Notes: generated from the letters alone by a model not told the origin. 64,000 nucleotides of DNA from Streptomyces xylophagus (GCF_000716435.1 NZ_JNWO01000042.1:1-64000), one strand, 5' to 3'. Shown: positions 8,161 to 17,172, counted from the first letter of the stretch. Numbers and translations: made by a program.

Positions 8161-9411
8161 TCAGCTAGTGGTACTGGCACTGCGGGAGGCGATCAGTTGG
8201 TTGGTCAGCTCGACCGTTGCGAGGTACCACCAGAAGATCCAGTCGAGGAACGCTTCGTCGTAGTCGCCTTGCTGATCGGCCCGGCGGTGACGCAGGTCGA
8301 ACCGATTGGCGATCTCGAACAGGGCGCCTTCGTCCTTCTTGAGGTGTTCTTTGATCAGGGCCCGGCGCTCCTCCAGGACGCGGGCGAGGTTGAAGATCGC
8401 CGACCTCTTACTGTCGGCTGATGCCTCGCGACCCCGGAACAGCGCGATGGCATGGCGAACGCCGGAACTGATGTCGGACGGGCTATCACCGAGAGCCCGG
8501 TGCATCAGATTACTGCGAGCGTCGTCGGTGACGGTAACAAGACGTCCAAGGTCTTCGCCTTCCGCAGCCACCTCATAGTCGATGCCGGCCTCCCGCAGCA
8601 GTCTGTTGACCTTCCACCGGTAGAAGATGCGGGCAGGACCGTTATGAAACTCCATGTGGTGCCAGCCGCAGTTGCCGTAGGGGTGGAACCATCGTTTGCG
8701 AGGGCGGCTGACCAGGTCGTGGAACACCTCGATGAGGCCGTAGAAGGTTTCCTCATCCCACGTCTCCGGGGCCAGGGGCCACAGGCCGGGTATGCCCAGC
8801 CTGCGCTCAATCACTTCCGAGGCATCGGGAAGGTTGTCGTGGTCGTCGACGCAGTATTCGTCGAACACCTCGACCAGGTAGCCGTTGCTGGCGAAGTCGC
8901 CGATGAGCCGGGCGAAGTCCTGCCGGGCGTCACGCGCCGTATGGCCACTAGAGGAGAAGCTGCTGCCGTGGCGCTGTGGCCAGTACGGCCTGGGTGTGGC
9001 CGCGTGCCGAAGCTCGGAGGCTCGGTTGACGAGTTCAGTGAACCAGTCGACTCGCTGCCCCGTGTGGTTCCTGCCCGAGCCTGCGGTTGATGCGAAGGGG
9101 TCGTGGTTGTGGTCGAGTCTCTCCTCGAAGTCTGAGGCAGCTGTAGTGCCAGCGAAGGCTTCCGTCAGCAGCCACTGCGCCTGCTCCTCCCAGGCGCGGC
9201 CGGTGACACGGAGGATGCGCTCGCCCTCAGCTGCGAACAGCAGGGCGGGCCAGAGCAGTTCGTAGTTACTCAAGTCCAGACTCACAGCGACATCATCACC
9301 CACCGGCGCCTCGCTCAGAGGCCGGTCGTCGGACACCATGCCGTACGGCGAGCACGCGACAAGGGTGCACAGCTCACCGGAGAAGAGGCCATCCGTGGCT
9401 GCTGCCATCAT
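8161..9411 (-). CDS. Hypothetical protein with HEPN-like C-terminus
   Basis: About 416 residues from the ATG pair at 9411; 9340 is an alternative start and no clear Shine-Dalgarno marks either. The N-terminal two thirds are not recognised. The last 90 residues are helical, with LARVLEERRALIKEHL, then LFEIANRFDLRHRR and a YDEAFLDWIFWWYLATVELT helix. This pattern (FxIANxFxIRH... YLA) I associate with C-terminal helical domains of AbiJ-like and related unknown proteins, though I cannot confirm it. It lies in tandem with the HEPN-like gene at 7467 and diverges from the membrane protein at 9576. Confidence 0.55.
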   Translation of the reverse strand: MMAAATDGLFSGELCTLVACSPYGMVSDDRPLSEAPVGDDVAVSLDLSNYELLWPALLFAAEGERILRVTGRAWEEQAQWLLTEAFAGTTAASDFEERLDHNHDPFASTAGSGRNHTGQRVDWFTELVNRASELRHAATPRPYWPQRHGSSFSSSGHTARDARQDFARLIGDFASNGYLVEVFDEYCVDDHDNLPDASEVIERRLGIPGLWPLAPETWDEETFYGLIEVFHDLVSRPRKRWFHPYGNCGWHHMEFHNGPARIFYRWKVNRLLREAGIDYEVAAEGEDLGRLVTVTDDARSNLMHRALGDSPSDISSGVRHAIALFRGREASADSKRSAIFNLARVLEERRALIKEHLKKDEGALFEIANRFDLRHRRADQQGDYDEAFLDWIFWWYLATVELTNQLIASRSASTTS

Positions 9412-9575
9412 CCGGGAGTACCCACGCCCCCCTGCGGCAGCACAGTTGAGCTGAAGCACGATAGTTGTCGCGGTGGTGTGGGTCGCTCGTGTGGAAGTCG
9501 TGGGCCGATGTCTACTGCCGCCGCAGTCAAGTGACTTGACCACCTCAAGGCACGCTCTCGGCTACCTTGATCCGC

Positions 9576-10325
9576 ATGTCGTGGATCGGGCGCGCGGGAC
9601 ACCAGATTCGCCGAGAGGAGAACCTCGACGCCTACTTGACGATCACCGTTTCGGTCGTCCTCGCGGTGCTCAACCTCGCGGGCATCGTCTCGACGGACAA
9701 GGTTCTCGGCGCACTGCTTGCGGTGCTCGCTCTGCTGGCTACCGAAACGCTGATCACCAGGGCCAAGCTCGACACGATGGCCACCGCGAGGCAATCCACG
9801 CCGAGCCCCGCACTCATGACGACGTTTCCGCCCTCCCATGAGGAGGACCTCCAGGGTGACGGTGACCTGTACCTGGCCGGCGTCTCCCTCACCAATGCGG
9901 TCCCCTCGATCCTCCACGCCTTGGAGAGCCGGCTGCGCTCCGGCAGTCTCGTCCGCATCCTTGTGATCCAGCCGGACTCACCCGCCGAGCAACTGGCCGA
10001 GAACCGGCTCGGTATCCAGGCGGATCACGCCCGTCGCACTGCGCAGACCCGCGGGACTCTCACACACCTCGAACGGCTTCACACCGCGGTAGGCGGGCGC
10101 CTGGAGGTGCGGGTGACCACGGAGGAACTGAGCTTCGGATGGACGCACATCGCACCGGGGACTTCTCGGGCAACTCTCTATCTCCAGTACTACGCCTACA
10201 AGATCCAGCGGCTGGAGAACATGAAGATGGTTCTTCGGCCAGCAGACGGACAGTGGTACGACTTCCACCTGGACCAGATGGAGGCGCTCTGGGCCAACGC
10301 CACATCCTGGGCCACCGCTTCATAG
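9576..10325 (+). CDS. Membrane-anchored protein with cytosolic alpha/beta domain
   Basis: Two N-terminal membrane helices (AYLTITVSVVLAVLNLAGIV and LGALLAVLALLATETLI) precede a soluble domain of about 180 residues. That domain has ordered beta/alpha segments: DLYLAGVSLTNAVPSI, VRILVIQPDSPAEQLAENR, LEVRVTTEEL, and ATLYLQYYAYK. The layout recalls phospholipase D-like or SMODS-associated membrane proteins, but no HxK motif is present, so no activity can be claimed. The start is ATG 9576 (a TTG nine bases earlier is possible). It diverges from the gene at 8161, sharing a 164-bp regulatory region. Confidence 0.55.
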   Translation: MSWIGRAGHQIRREENLDAYLTITVSVVLAVLNLAGIVSTDKVLGALLAVLALLATETLITRAKLDTMATARQSTPSPALMTTFPPSHEEDLQGDGDLYLAGVSLTNAVPSILHALESRLRSGSLVRILVIQPDSPAEQLAENRLGIQADHARRTAQTRGTLTHLERLHTAVGGRLEVRVTTEELSFGWTHIAPGTSRATLYLQYYAYKIQRLENMKMVLRPADGQWYDFHLDQMEALWANATSWATAS

Positions 10326-10564
10326 TCACCAGTCTCGATCTTGCGCGTGACGTCCGGTAAGTCTGGGTTGGCTGGTGATAAGCTACACCGGCTTTATAGT
10401 CCTGCCCGGGTCTGCCCGGCCAGTGGTTCACGATCACTCAGGACCCGACACAGTGCCAGTCGGCAGCCTCATGCCGACAGACGGGCCTTTTAGGGGCCTT
10501 GTCTGGTGTGCACTGCGTCGGATAGCCCGCCCCGTCAGCGTGGGAAGATTCGCGATGACGGAGA

Positions 10565-10765
10565 TTGATCCTCGTGGGCCTGATCCTGCTCAGGACCGCC
10601 CAGTATGGCGGACCGTACTTCTTCGCCTTGCTCCTCGTGCTGACTTTGGCCAGCCTCGTCGTGGGCGCGGTCGTGCTCACTTCGATCTGGTCCGGTGACA
10701 GAGACCGCCGAGGCGACGCGCGCAAGACCCTCAAGATCCTTCTGCGGCGCAAGTCCGATGAGTGA
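10565..10765 (+). CDS. Small membrane protein (66 aa)
   Basis: The frame begins at TTG 10565 or GTG 10574. It encodes a hydrophobic segment (FFALLLVLTLASLVVGAVVLTSIW) followed by a basic cytosolic tail (DRDRRGDARKTLKILLRRK). Such short tail-charged membrane proteins are common in Streptomyces; no function is known. The weak start signal keeps confidence moderate. Confidence 0.4.
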   Translation: MILVGLILLRTAQYGGPYFFALLLVLTLASLVVGAVVLTSIWSGDRDRRGDARKTLKILLRRKSDE

Positions 10766-11129
10766 GCACGCCCTGCCTCAGGTCGATTCGCGAAAGTCGC
10801 TGGCGACGTGTAGGCCTGAGGCTGAGATGCCCGCATCGCGTGTCCATCATGAACCGCCCTCGGCCTTTTCTAGATGTTGCCCTTCATGTACGGCCTTGTC
10901 TGACAGTGCCACCAGCGCCGGCGGACCTGACTCTCGATCTGGCGGCAGAAAAACGGTGCGCCGAGAGTCAATTGAGAATGCGCAATTCCGTGGCGTTTGT
11001 CGTGCCTGAGTGCCACCATCGAAGGTCATCCAGCACGTGTGCAAGGAGACCTCGATGACACAACTCAGTTCATGCCACCTATCAGTTGGGGCGGAGCAAG
11101 GACTCGGATCAGAATGAGGTCTTGAGTCG
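10766..11129. other. Intergenic region, about 360 bp
   Basis: No gene can be supported on either strand. The base composition becomes more even towards 10950-11050, as in other island gaps. Confidence 0.4.
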
Positions 11130-11270
11130 TCGCCAGCAGATGATGGCGCAGCGACGTACAGGTGGCGGAACCAGTGCAGCAGCGCGACCGCGCCCTCGAC
11201 GACCCAGCGGTGTATGCCCAGGCCGGAGCCGTGTTCGGTGACGCGGCGGGTGATGCGCGGGGTGGTCTGG
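11130..11270 (-). pseudogene. Remnant of an IS5-family transposase
   Basis: Read on the minus strand, this stretch encodes a fragment containing HGSGLGIHRWVVEGAVALLHWFRHL. It matches the C-terminal catalytic Glu region of IS5/IS112-type DDE transposases (pattern RWVVERTxAWLHxFRRLRxR); the Glu of WVVE is the third acidic residue. Nothing upstream or downstream continues the frame, so it is a dead fragment. Confidence 0.55.
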
Positions 11271-11541
11271 ACCGGCGGACCTTGTGGTGGATCGTTGATT
11301 TGTGCGTCCGGATAGCCATCGAGCTGCCACCGATGTGAGGGTCGTTGAGGTCGAGGCCGCCGGGGGTGGGGGCGGACGGGCCGCCGGGTGCCGGAGCGTG
11401 GAAACCGCTGGGGGAGGGGGCGGGAGCACCAGAAACCATGATCTGTTCCCTTCGGGGAGGTGCGCAGAAACCTGCATGCGCGTGCTGGAGGTCGCGATAC
11501 AGTCCGATTCCCGTATCAAAGAGACGACTTGGTGGAGTGCT

Positions 11542-12723
11542 ATGAGTACACCTACAGGGAACAAGGCAGAGAACAAACTTTCCAAACTTCTGATATTGAC
11601 TGTTGCCCTAGCGGTAATTTTCCTGGGGATCACTTTTTTGTTTCTGTTCTGGCGGGGTCCGGAACTAATTGACGGGATCGATCCTGGGAATCTGGGTAAG
11701 GACGACGGGCCAAAAGCCACAACCGTCGCTGGCCTACGTACCGCTCTCGCCGCAGCGCTAGTCGGCATTGTTGGTATCGGGACTCTGCTACTGACAACCG
11801 CCACGTATTTCACGAACCGGAGAAAAGATCGAGACCAATTCGATCTTGCGCAAGAGCAATTCAATCATGCTCAAGAAGCTCAAAAAATCAACCGAGATAA
11901 GGATGAGGCGTCAGCGGCGCTGGCCCGAGAAGGTCAGATCACGGACCGATATGTCAAGGCTGTAACTCTCTTGGATTCCGATAAGATCACTGCGCGCATG
12001 GCGGGAGTCTATGCACTCGACCGCATCATGAGAGATTCCGCGAAGGATCATTTGACTATTGTGCAACTGTTGGCAGGATTTATTCGACAGCGAGCTGCAA
12101 TCGTCGGAGATTGGGATGCTATGCATGGAGACGACTCTGTGCCGGCCGAGCATGTAAGGATAGCGGACGATGTTCAGGCGGCTTTGACGGTTATTGGTAA
12201 GCGGCCGGTGCGCTCAGAAGAATCTGAAATTGACTTGCGGAGGACATATCTGCGAGGAGCGAATCTAATTGGGGCCCGCTTGAATCGTGCACTCTTCGTG
12301 AGATGTGATCTGTCAGGCGCTGAGCTTATTGGGGCCCAACTGTATGAGGCAAACTTTTACAAGGCGCGACTAAATGCAGTATATGCGCCGGGGGTGAATC
12401 TGATTAAGGCACATATGGCTGAATCGTACATCTCTGGCACTCTTAGTGGCGCTAAGATGAAGAATGTGAACCTCAATGAGGCTCAGCTATCCGCGATCGA
12501 TCTCGAAGGGGCATCTTTGAATGGCGCATTCCTTGACGGCGCCCATCTTACGCATGGGCTAACTTGGGATGAGTTGAGTGGGGATCAAGGGCTGGTCCGG
12601 GTGGAAATCAACCAACTGCTCGAAGCTGTGATCACGTCGAAGACGAAGTTGCCCGAAGAATTTCTTGCTGATCCAGAACTGGTTAGACATATCGCTAAAT
12701 GTGATTCGGATTTGCTGTTCTAA
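11542..12723 (+). CDS. Membrane protein with pentapeptide repeats
   Basis: ATG 11542 follows GGTGGAG by 4 nt. The 393-residue product has two membrane helices (KLLILTVALAVIFLGITFLF, residues 13-32; TALAAALVGIVGIGTLLLTT, about 67-86) and then a helical, Gln-rich linker (residues 95-125). A conserved segment follows (RYVKAVTLLDSDKITARMAGVYALDRIMRDS). The C-terminal half is a right-handed beta-helix of A(D/N)LXX pentapeptides (LRGANLIGARLNRALFVRC; MKNVNLNEAQLSAIDLEGAS). In actinobacteria this architecture is common and uncharacterised; pentapeptide helices act as binding scaffolds. Codon use is clearly lower in GC than neighbouring genes, a sign of horizontal transfer. Confidence 0.8.
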   Translation: MSTPTGNKAENKLSKLLILTVALAVIFLGITFLFLFWRGPELIDGIDPGNLGKDDGPKATTVAGLRTALAAALVGIVGIGTLLLTTATYFTNRRKDRDQFDLAQEQFNHAQEAQKINRDKDEASAALAREGQITDRYVKAVTLLDSDKITARMAGVYALDRIMRDSAKDHLTIVQLLAGFIRQRAAIVGDWDAMHGDDSVPAEHVRIADDVQAALTVIGKRPVRSEESEIDLRRTYLRGANLIGARLNRALFVRCDLSGAELIGAQLYEANFYKARLNAVYAPGVNLIKAHMAESYISGTLSGAKMKNVNLNEAQLSAIDLEGASLNGAFLDGAHLTHGLTWDELSGDQGLVRVEINQLLEAVITSKTKLPEEFLADPELVRHIAKCDSDLLF

Positions 12724-12789
12724 TGGGACTCCGTTAGGTCTCCACGTCAGGCCTCTTCAGGAGCATGGTGCGGACACACATCAAGCGAA

Positions 12790-12935
12790 CCGGTTCCAGG
12801 CGACGTTGGCGTTATTTGGCGCTGATGTATTCGCGTCGGTGCCGCGCAAGGACCAGCGGGCCAAGGCGGAATGCTACCTGAGGGGCCTGATGCTGGCCGG
12901 TCGCCGCAAGTCGATCCAGGCGACTCACGCTCGAC
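12790..12935 (+). pseudogene. Remnant of an IS701-family transposase
   Basis: The plus strand encodes FGADVFASVPRKDQRAKAEC then YLRGLMLAGRRKSIQ. This matches the N-terminal signature of IS701 transposases (pattern LFxSLxRxDQRxxGExYLRGLLxxxGRKS). The catalytic domain is missing and the frame degrades after about 12935. It is a dead fragment from an old insertion. Confidence 0.6.
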
Positions 12936-13118
12936 CGGCTTATGTTCGGCAGCCACGTCACGTCACAACGTCCCACCGTCGAGTGGGGTCCGGGTGGGGC
13001 CAGTCAACGCAGTTGGTCGGGACGACCCTCAGCCCAGGACTCCGGGGCGAGCGACGCGGTTAGGCATGTGCCTGTCTGCCGGGTCCTGCTGGGCCGCAGC
13101 ACGGTCTGCTCACGCCTG

Positions 13119-13150
13119 AGGCCCCCACCCCGGGGTTGGGGTGAGGGCCT
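13119..13150. terminator. Stem-loop terminator
   Basis: A 13-bp stem with one mismatch (13119-13131 with 13138-13150) closes a 6-nt loop. It lies 59 bp downstream of the stop of the GIY-YIG-like gene on the minus strand and probably ends that operon. Confidence 0.6.
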
Positions 13151-13181
13151 TGATGGAGCGTCGGCCAGGACGTGCATCTGG
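13147..13181. repeat. 35-bp imperfect direct repeat, copy 1
   Basis: This copy matches 15851-15885 at 30 of 35 positions in the same orientation. The two copies flank the operon at 13209-15518. Read on the minus strand, each has a CCAGR-7 nt-CCTGG stem-loop followed by a GC-rich arm ending TCCA, reminiscent of a tRNA T-arm and 3' end. Confidence 0.5.
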
Positions 13182-13208
13182 AGATCTCTACAGGAGGTCG
13201 AGAGCGCC

Positions 13209-13610
13209 TCAGAAGTTCCTGCTGCTCCGGCGGCGGAGCGGCAGCATCAGGCGTGCCGCAACGGTGCTTTCGTACCAGTTGACGATGGTGGGCTTGGTGG
13301 ACCACTTCAGCGGTAGCACCCAGAAGCTGTCCCACTCCTCGCGCTTCGAGGACTCCACCATGTGCTGGTTGAGTCGGATCCCCGCCGCCCCCGTCCAGGC
13401 CTTGGTGGGACGGGTCTGGCCGGCGTAGCACGCGAGGCCGTCGCGGTTGACCACGACGTACACGGCCTTCTCCTCGTCGCCGTCGTACGGCGCATTGATG
13501 TTCTGGGCGATGGGGCGGCTGGTCAGGAGGTTGTCTCCGGCAAGATCGGCGAGGTACAGGTACCGACTCCTGGTCATAGGCACAACCCCGGCCCATAGCG
13601 ACGTGCTCAC
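13209..13610 (-). CDS. GIY-YIG-like nuclease domain protein
   Basis: GTG 13610 overlaps the upstream stop (GTGA), so translation is coupled. The 133-residue protein has the elements of a GIY-YIG nuclease in order: AVYVVVNRDGLACYAGQT (GIY and YIG strands), GIRLNQHM (the R and H region), WDSFWVLPL, and NWYESTVAARL (with the metal-binding Glu). A later ATG (13577) would remove 11 residues. The family cuts DNA or RNA. Its coupling to a DGQHR/ParB-like protein points to a DNA-processing or defence unit, which is inference. Confidence 0.6.
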   Translation of the reverse strand: MSTSLWAGVVPMTRSRYLYLADLAGDNLLTSRPIAQNINAPYDGDEEKAVYVVVNRDGLACYAGQTRPTKAWTGAAGIRLNQHMVESSKREEWDSFWVLPLKWSTKPTIVNWYESTVAARLMLPLRRRSSRNF

Positions 13611-14125
13611 TGCTCGTGGTCCTCCGCGGTCATTCGGTTCAGGGCCTTGGCCATCACCTCAAGCTTCTTGATCGGCCCGTCGGTCTGGTGAAAGGGCAGG
13701 AGCTCCGGAGACGGATTCTGGCTGCGGATCACCCGGTAGTTCTGGAACGCTTCGTCGGCCAGCAGGACCTTGCGGCACAGCTCGTTGAAGGCGTTCTCCT
13801 CCGCGGAGGCCGCGGTCTTCTCGGCGCTGCCCTGTACCGCGATGCGTACCGCATGGCGCAAACGGGCGTCCCGCGCGGTTACTGAGGCCGTCGCGTCGTC
13901 GAAGGTCTCGATGTCCGTCGTCCCGTCGGGAACCTGGATCCCGAGCAGCGGGACTCCGGCGCGGTTCCGCTTGATGTTCTCGGCCAGCATCTGCAGGCCC
14001 CAGGGGAAGGTCGTCAGCTTGTCGACGATGCTCGCGACGCTCGACCGGTCGATGAGGTCGTCGACTTCCTTCTCGCTGGAGCCCTTGGGGCTGGTCAGCC
14101 CGCCACCGATGACCAGGGCGACCAT
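13607..14125 (-). CDS. C-terminal part of the ParB-like protein, or a separate gene
   Basis: This frame encodes a helical protein of 172 residues (GSSEKEVDDLIDRSSVAS; EENAFNELCRKVLLADEAF). It has its own initiation signal, AGGAG 8 nt before ATG 14125. However, the preceding open frame (15518 downwards) stays open across this region only as Arg-rich out-of-frame text. So the two are more likely one protein of about 630 residues broken by a +1 shift near 14139. The first 146 bp are duplicated at 18551-18696 with about 95% identity. Its stop overlaps the GIY-YIG-like gene. Confidence 0.55.
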   Translation of the reverse strand: MVALVIGGGLTSPKGSSEKEVDDLIDRSSVASIVDKLTTFPWGLQMLAENIKRNRAGVPLLGIQVPDGTTDIETFDDATASVTARDARLRHAVRIAVQGSAEKTAASAEENAFNELCRKVLLADEAFQNYRVIRSQNPSPELLPFHQTDGPIKKLEVMAKALNRMTAEDHEQ

Positions 14126-14138
14126 GCCGAGCACTCCT

Positions 14139-15518
14139 GCGGCTGCGTTCCAGGTCGTTGGAGCTCATGACGGCACCGTAGGAACGCAGGACCAACTCGC
14201 TGGCGACGGCGGAACGGTGCGAGAGCATCACCTTCCGCTTGCCGAACTTCTCACGCATGGCCTTGTTGAGCTTGGTGGAGTTCACCGAGCAGAGGCTGAT
14301 GACCATCATGGCCCGCAGGTCGCGCAGGGCGGGGTCGAGTCCGTACGCCTCCATAACCGCCGAGACATCTTCCCGTCCGATCAGCAGCTCCACCTCGTCT
14401 TCATCGAAGTGGCCACTCTGCTGCGCGGCGAGCACGACCTCTTCCGCCATGACCGCGTTCTGGGCGCCAGTGTCGAAGGTCTTGACCCCGACGTTCATCC
14501 GCACCAGCAGCGAGCGCACGGCCGAGGCGAACCGGGTCATGCCATGGGTCTGAGCGTCATCGTCCTCGTAGCCGACGATCACCTGGACCGGCGCGGTAAG
14601 GGCGTTGAGTGTGCAGACGGCTGCGTTGCGCTCCCTAAGGTCCTTGAGAGATTTGCCCACCGGGAGGGCGAGCCGGTCCTCGTTCGCCTTGATGATCTTG
14701 CGGGTCAAGTCGCGCCGCTCGGTGAGGTCGCAGTCCATCAAGATGGAGGGCGACAGCATCGGGCGCTCGTCCTCGTACTGCTTGCGCAGCCGCTGGGGCA
14801 GCCAGCGTGGGTCGATCTTGATCTGCGCGTAGGCGCTGGCCAGCCTGCTGTTGCCGTCCACGCTGACCTGCTCCAGCTCGTTGCTCCCACCGGTGTAGTG
14901 GAGGGTCGTGAAGACCGTGGTCAGCGAGCGGTGGATGATGTCGGGGCCGATGTCGTGCTGCGGGTTGTTCTTGCGCACGGCCTGGCAGTTGCGGTCGGTG
15001 GCCTCCATCAGAGTGTCCCTGGTGGCGGTGTAGACCAGCTTCGCGTACGTACCGTCCGACTCCGGCATCGGGACCGCGATGTGGCCGATCCGGCGGCCGT
15101 CCGTTTTCACGGTCTTGACGTCGAACGACGGATCGGCGGCATAGATCAGCTGGTCCCCAAGCCGGTCGTTGCTCGGGGTCAACGTGAACAGAGTCACGAA
15201 CTGGCGAGTCTCAATGATCGAGAGCCAACCGGTGCCGACCCGGTGGCGGGTGACACGGAACCCGTCGGGCTCCACACAGGACATGAGCAGTCGCCGGAGC
15301 GTGTCCGGATCCAGATCCACGCCTTTGAGGTCGCCGAGCTCGATCGCGGTCTTGGCGGCCGAGCGCGGGTCCAGAAGGCGCAGCGTCGGCCTGCCGTCCG
15401 CCGTGGTGGTGCTTACCACGGGGATCAACTGCAACGGGGCCTCGGCCGGCTCGGCTTCGAGGTCATCGCTCGGGTCGTCAGCCGAATTCCCGGCGAGATT
15501 AATGGAATTGATGGTCAC
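14139..15518 (-). CDS. DGQHR/ParB-like domain protein (N-terminal part, frameshifted)
   Basis: ATG 15518 opens a protein whose authentic sequence runs about 460 residues, to near 14139. Beyond that point the frame continues only as out-of-frame Arg/Gly-rich text, so a frameshift is inferred. The segment ELEQVSVDGNSRLASAYAQI resembles the DGQHRL signature of DGQHR/DndB-like and ParB-like proteins, which bind DNA or nucleotides. Other regions (VCTLNALTAPVQVIVGYEDD; MREKFGKRKVMLSHRS) are conserved-looking but unknown to me. It heads an operon with the 172-residue helical frame and a GIY-YIG-like nuclease. Confidence 0.55.
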
Positions 15519-15970
15519 GGAAGAGACCTCTCATGGGCATCCCGGAAGTCCGCGTGCAGCGGAGCCATCGGGGCCCACGCACTCGCTGTCCGCTCCGGGG
15601 ACACTCGGTGCCCGGCGCTTCGGCGACACCTGCGAGTGTTCGCACCGCGACGGTTCCGAGGACCGTCAGCATCTTCTCCAGGGCCGCAGCGCTAAAGAGG
15701 AGGCGGTACGCCGCATCACACGTGACGTACTCCCACGGTAGCAGGGGGCTGCGTGAAGAGGGTCTAGATCGGTGGGCAAGTGGCCGTCGAACCAGTCGTG
15801 TTGGACCGCGGAACGGTCCGCGCTCCACCGAAGCCGCGATGGGGGCGGGGGCCTCGGTGGAGCGCCGGCCAGGACCTGCACCTGGTTCTCTCGGTCGGAA
15901 GTCGGGGGTGCTCCAACTGCAACCACCAGCACACGGTCGGCCCAGTCCGGCGGCCGAACCGATACGGTCG
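15519..15970. other. Intergenic region, about 450 bp
   Basis: No gene is supported. It contains the second copy of the 35-bp repeat (15851-15885) and must hold the promoter for the minus-strand operon starting at 15518. Confidence 0.4.
15851..15885. repeat. 35-bp imperfect direct repeat, copy 2
   Basis: Partner of 13147-13181, with 30 of 35 bases identical. The interval between copies is about 2.7 kb and contains exactly the ParB-like/GIY-YIG operon. Confidence 0.5.
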
Positions 15971-16672
15971 CTACTTTTCGGATTTCCCGTCCGCGACCAT
16001 CATCCGAGTGTTGAGGACCATGCTCATGGTCGCGAGCACAGTCGAACCGATCGGCCAGAGCTGCTCGGCGTCATACGACCGCACGATCACGACTCCAGCG
16101 GCGAGCACCAGCGCTGCGGTCATCCCCACGGCGATGACCGCAGGCTTGAGGTGGCGCACGAACAGGACTAGCGCCTCAATCCACCGCACCACTACCCCGG
16201 CAAGCCGCTCCCTCCGCTCCGGAGTCATTGCGGCCAACACCCTCTCCTCGAAGGCTGATTCGTCTTGCTCCGCCTCCTTCATGCGGACCTCGGCCTCGAC
16301 CTCGGCCTCGGCCTTCGTCTGCATGAAGCGGCGAGCACCGAAGGCGGCGAGCCCGAGCGCGAAGCAAGTGCCTTTGCAGAGTCCGGGCAGGAGGCCTCTC
16401 CCCTGGTTCTTGAGGATGTCCGTCAATTCGGCTCCCCACATGTCGTCGACGTCGTCGCGGAGGTCCTCGCGGATGCTCCGGCATGCGATCTTCAGGAGAA
16501 GGAACGGAATGCGGCGGGTGATCTTGCGCGTGAGCGTCATCGTCGCCTCGTAGATGAACGCGGCGACGACCGCGCAGATCATGGCCACGGCCCAACCATT
16601 GAAGTCGTGCCCGAGAACGGTGATCCCGTGCACGGGCACGGCCTCGGCGCTGGCCACCATAGGGAAGTTCAC
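15971..16672 (-). CDS. Membrane protein paired with a PadR regulator
   Basis: GTG 16672 lies 5 bp after the PadR stop, with AAGGGG 11 nt upstream. The 233-residue product has a first membrane helix (WAVAMICAVVAAFIYEATM), an amphipathic cytosolic stretch, and a charged coiled-coil-like segment (KAEAEVEAEVRMKEAEQDE). Two further membrane helices follow (AVIAVGMTAALVLAAGVVIV and near the C-terminus). PadR regulators often control a membrane protein or exporter encoded beside them. No transporter signature is seen, so the role is open. Confidence 0.6.
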   Translation of the reverse strand: MNFPMVASAEAVPVHGITVLGHDFNGWAVAMICAVVAAFIYEATMTLTRKITRRIPFLLLKIACRSIREDLRDDVDDMWGAELTDILKNQGRGLLPGLCKGTCFALGLAAFGARRFMQTKAEAEVEAEVRMKEAEQDESAFEERVLAAMTPERRERLAGVVVRWIEALVLFVRHLKPAVIAVGMTAALVLAAGVVIVRSYDAEQLWPIGSTVLATMSMVLNTRMMVADGKSEK

Positions 16673-16677
16673 GGTGC

Positions 16678-17091
16678 TCAGATCCCCTTCACGGCAGGAC
16701 TGTTGGCGCGGAGCCCGGTGGTGAGGCACTGGAGGACAGCGCCGATCCGCCAGGTCGGGCGCCATCCGGGTTTCCAACCCGGTGAGTTCGCCGGTGGGCG
16801 GACGCTGTCGCTGAGTTCGACGAGGGCGACGTGGGCCTCGGCCGCGCCCTTGCCGGTCATGGCGAAGTACCGGCGCGCGGGCCGTCCTTCCTCGCTGGGG
16901 TCGATGCCTTCCTTCTCCTGGACGATCCATCCTGCGGCTTCCATGCGGGCCAGGGCGGGATACAAGGAGCCGCTGCCCACGTTCGCGCGCGCCATCAGTT
17001 CGGTCGCGAACATCGGAGTCGTCGGGTCTTCGAGGTACGCCTGAATGATCCTCACCATTGCTGGCGTCAGGTGTTTCTGATCCATAGTCAT
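16678..17091 (-). CDS. PadR-family transcriptional regulator
   Basis: The protein has the PadR winged helix: MVRIIQAYLEDPTTPMFATEL, GSGSLYPALARMEAAGWI, then the wing and TGKGAAEAH. SLYPALxRLExxGWI and RRYYxLTxxG are the family hallmarks, both present in variant form. PadR proteins are dimeric repressors that release DNA on binding small molecules. It is followed 5 bp later by a membrane-protein gene that it probably regulates. A tail of about 40 residues beyond the usual minimal domain (GWKPGWRPTWRIG) is unusual. Confidence 0.85.
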   Translation of the reverse strand: MTMDQKHLTPAMVRIIQAYLEDPTTPMFATELMARANVGSGSLYPALARMEAAGWIVQEKEGIDPSEEGRPARRYFAMTGKGAAEAHVALVELSDSVRPPANSPGWKPGWRPTWRIGAVLQCLTTGLRANSPAVKGI

Positions 17092-17172
17092 GAACCGTAT
17101 ACCCCCTCATGCCAGTCTTGCATTAGCTGCTTGACGGCTACTGCCAGCCTTGAAGTAGGGCCGTTGTGTCGT

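Noticed and set aside
13770..15695. 641-residue plus-strand frame opposite the ParB-like gene
   Set aside because: No motif and composition typical of antisense readings; the minus strand carries conserved-looking domains.
15851..15960. A complete tRNA on the minus strand at the 35-bp repeat
   Set aside because: A T-arm-like stem and TCCA end are present but no matching 5' acceptor or anticodon arm was found.
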